From CAZDME01 sp964506785 [NCBI: uncultured bacterium] (GTDB lineage: Bacteria > CAZDME01 > JAYEMH01), in contig CAZDME010000070.1 of NCBI GenBank assembly GCA_964506785.1, positions 1 through 5,751 on the forward strand: a stretch of 5,751 nucleotides of DNA, in the 5' to 3' direction. Made by a program: the position numbers and the translations under genes. How positions within the stretch are numbered: position 1 is the stretch's first letter; each line of letters starts with the position of its first letter. The notes under the pieces were generated by a model that worked only from the letters and a program-made list of their open reading frames with translations, was not told the DNA's origin and ran no database searches. Of this stretch, positions 5,151 through 5,751 are shown piece by piece.

Positions 5151-5179
5151 AATATAGTTCACCCCGTTAGAAATGACAC
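5151..5179 (-). promoter_or_regulatory. Candidate promoter for the metallophosphoesterase gene
   Basis: On the minus strand, GTGTCA (5179-5174, 4 of 6 consensus) and TATATT (5156-5151, 5 of 6) are 17 bp apart, upstream of the ATG at 5066. The left arm of the 5162-5214 inverted repeat falls in the spacer, so anything binding that repeat could affect initiation. The -35 match is modest, and the leader would be about 80 nt. Confidence 0.35.
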
Positions 5180-5214
5180 TTTTTCTGTTGGTTAAACCAT
5201 GCTTTCTAACGGGG
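5162..5214. repeat. Perfect 12-bp inverted repeat with a small inner palindrome
   Basis: CCCCGTTAGAAA (5162-5173) and TTTCTAACGGGG (5203-5214) are perfect inverted copies separated by 29 nt. Inside lies a second inverted repeat, TGGTT-A-AACCA (5189-5199). No T run follows on either strand, so this is not an intrinsic terminator. It resembles REP- or MITE-like palindromic units, or a two-site operator. The surrounding gap 5067-5296 contains no supportable gene. Confidence 0.7.
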
Positions 5215-5238
5215 GAAAACATAATTTCATCCCATAGC

Positions 5239-5273
5239 AAAAAATCTTCAGGCCGCTGATAAGGCAAGCCTTA
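5239..5273 (-). terminator. Possible weak terminator after the 78-aa gene
   Basis: In the minus-strand transcript, a short TAAGG/CCTTA hairpin is followed by a second one, TCAG/CTGA with loop CGGC, then AGA and six T residues (5244-5239). Each stem is only 4 to 5 bp, so termination strength is doubtful. The location, 24 nt after the TAA stop, is right. Confidence 0.3.
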
Positions 5274-5296
5274 ACCCTTACTGTCTGCTCCTCAGT

Positions 5297-5533
5297 TTAA
5301 TCCATGTTTTTTAAGGCTTCCTGAATCAAAGGAAGGATACCAGCTACTTCATCCTTGTTCATTCTTCCTAACTTGGCAAACCTGAACTCGCCCTGAGGGT
5401 CTCTATTTTCCCTGGCAATCTGCAGTTTCTTTGTGCCTTTGTTGTAAGAATAAACACTTACGGTTAAACGGTCTGTATCGGTTTCATGGGACTTTGAAAA
5501 CAAACTTTCATCTAAACTTTTGTCATAAGGCAT
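5297..5533 (-). CDS. Uncharacterised small conserved-looking protein, 78 aa
   Basis: I cannot assign a named family with confidence. The protein is soluble, with no signal peptide or membrane segment and no cysteine. It has a polar N-terminus (MPYDKSLDESLFSKS), two predicted strands (RLTVSVYSYNKG, KKLQIARENRD), a third segment GEFRFAKLGRM (48-58) and a C-terminal helix (DEVAGILPLIQEALKNM). The pattern of strand, charged turn with DPQGEFRF, then amphipathic helix recalls the PC4-like single-strand nucleic-acid-binding fold; this is speculation. The ATG has a strong ribosome site, GGAGG at 5544-5540, 6 nt upstream, and codon use looks like that of its neighbours, so it is very likely a real gene. 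It lies 43 nt downstream of lemA with no promoter visible between them, so co-transcription is likely. Confidence 0.85.
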   Translation of the reverse strand: MPYDKSLDESLFSKSHETDTDRLTVSVYSYNKGTKKLQIARENRDPQGEFRFAKLGRMNKDEVAGILPLIQEALKNMD

Positions 5534-5576
5534 GTCGATCCTCCCTGTTAAGTTAAAATACCGTATTAAAAGTGAT

Positions 5577-5751
5577 TTATTCGAATTCTACTACCGGGAC
5601 ATCCTTGACTCCCTCTTCAGCTTCAAAATATACCCTGGGTTTAACAAGACCTCTCAAACTGGTGAATAATCTTCCGAAAACAGTCCTCTGGTAGGTATTG
5701 AATCCCTGAACAGCTTGATTATATCTCATCCTTTCTACGGCAATCCTATTT
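5577..5751 (-). CDS. lemA: LemA family protein, C-terminal part (cut by window edge)
   Basis: The last 57 codons of an open frame enter from the right edge and end at TAA (5579-5577). The peptide contains RIAVERMRYNQAVQGFNTY and then VYFEAEEGVKDVPVVEF. These match the C-terminal signature of LemA proteins: a long helix with R-x-x-YN-x-A-V-x-x-[FY]-N, followed by FEA-x-x-G-x-x-x-xP near the end. Full LemA proteins are about 180-190 aa, with one N-terminal transmembrane helix and a helical-bundle domain; their biochemical role is unclear. The N-terminal two-thirds lie outside the window. The 78-aa gene follows and probably shares the transcript. Confidence 0.88.
   Translation of the reverse strand, partial: NRIAVERMRYNQAVQGFNTYQRTVFGRLFTSLRGLVKPRVYFEAEEGVKDVPVVEFE

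Noticed and set aside
5534-5576. Separate promoter for the 78-aa gene
   Set aside because: TAATAC and TAACTT look like -10 boxes but have no acceptable -35 partner at 16-18 bp, and the 43-nt gap fits an operon with lemA better.

Overview
The window reads as an ordinary chromosomal stretch of a Gram-negative-type bacterium. Base composition is moderately AT-rich, proteins are lysine-rich, and every confident gene lies on the minus strand. The organism cannot be named from the sequence. The LpxH-like phosphoesterase, LemA and the small gene beginning MPYDKSLDESLFSKS would suit an uncultured lineage such as Omnitrophota or a neighbour; this is inference from recollection of similar proteins and has low confidence.

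Layout in the direction of transcription (right to left): (1) 5751-5297: the C-terminal 57 residues of a LemA-family protein, cut by the window edge, then a 78-codon uncharacterised gene 43 nt downstream with a strong Shine-Dalgarno site. (2) 5296-5067: a 230-nt gap with a weak terminator candidate, a perfect 12-bp inverted repeat (CCCCGTTAGAAA / TTTCTAACGGGG) and a possible promoter overlapping it. (3) 5066-4266: a calcineurin-like metallophosphoesterase of the LpxH type, ending just before an in-register array of twelve degenerate heptamers that folds into a terminator-like hairpin. (4) 4092-2645-1672: a clear promoter, tRNA-Arg(UCG), then two tandem CNNM/CorC-type membrane proteins (DUF21 plus CBS pair), the second lacking the CorC_HlyC domain. 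(5) 1610-10: a second promoter of the same design, tRNA-Lys(CUU), tRNA-Leu(UAG), tRNA-Gly(GCC), and tig (trigger factor) only 19 nt after the last tRNA.

The most coherent biological story is two tRNA-headed transcription units. Both promoters have TTGATT, a 17-bp spacer, a TGn-extended -10 box, and 9 nt between the -10 box and the mature tRNA 5' end. The downstream protein genes have no clear promoter of their own, so trigger factor, and possibly the two CNNM proteins, may be expressed from stable-RNA promoters and released by tRNA processing. All four tRNA genes encode their CCA ends.

No mobile element with a transposase, no CRISPR array, no defence system and no obviously new multi-gene system is visible. 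The least explained sequences are the heptamer array (4170-4253), its short relative that supplies a stop codon at 1672-1674, the 5162-5214 inverted repeat, and the 78-aa gene.
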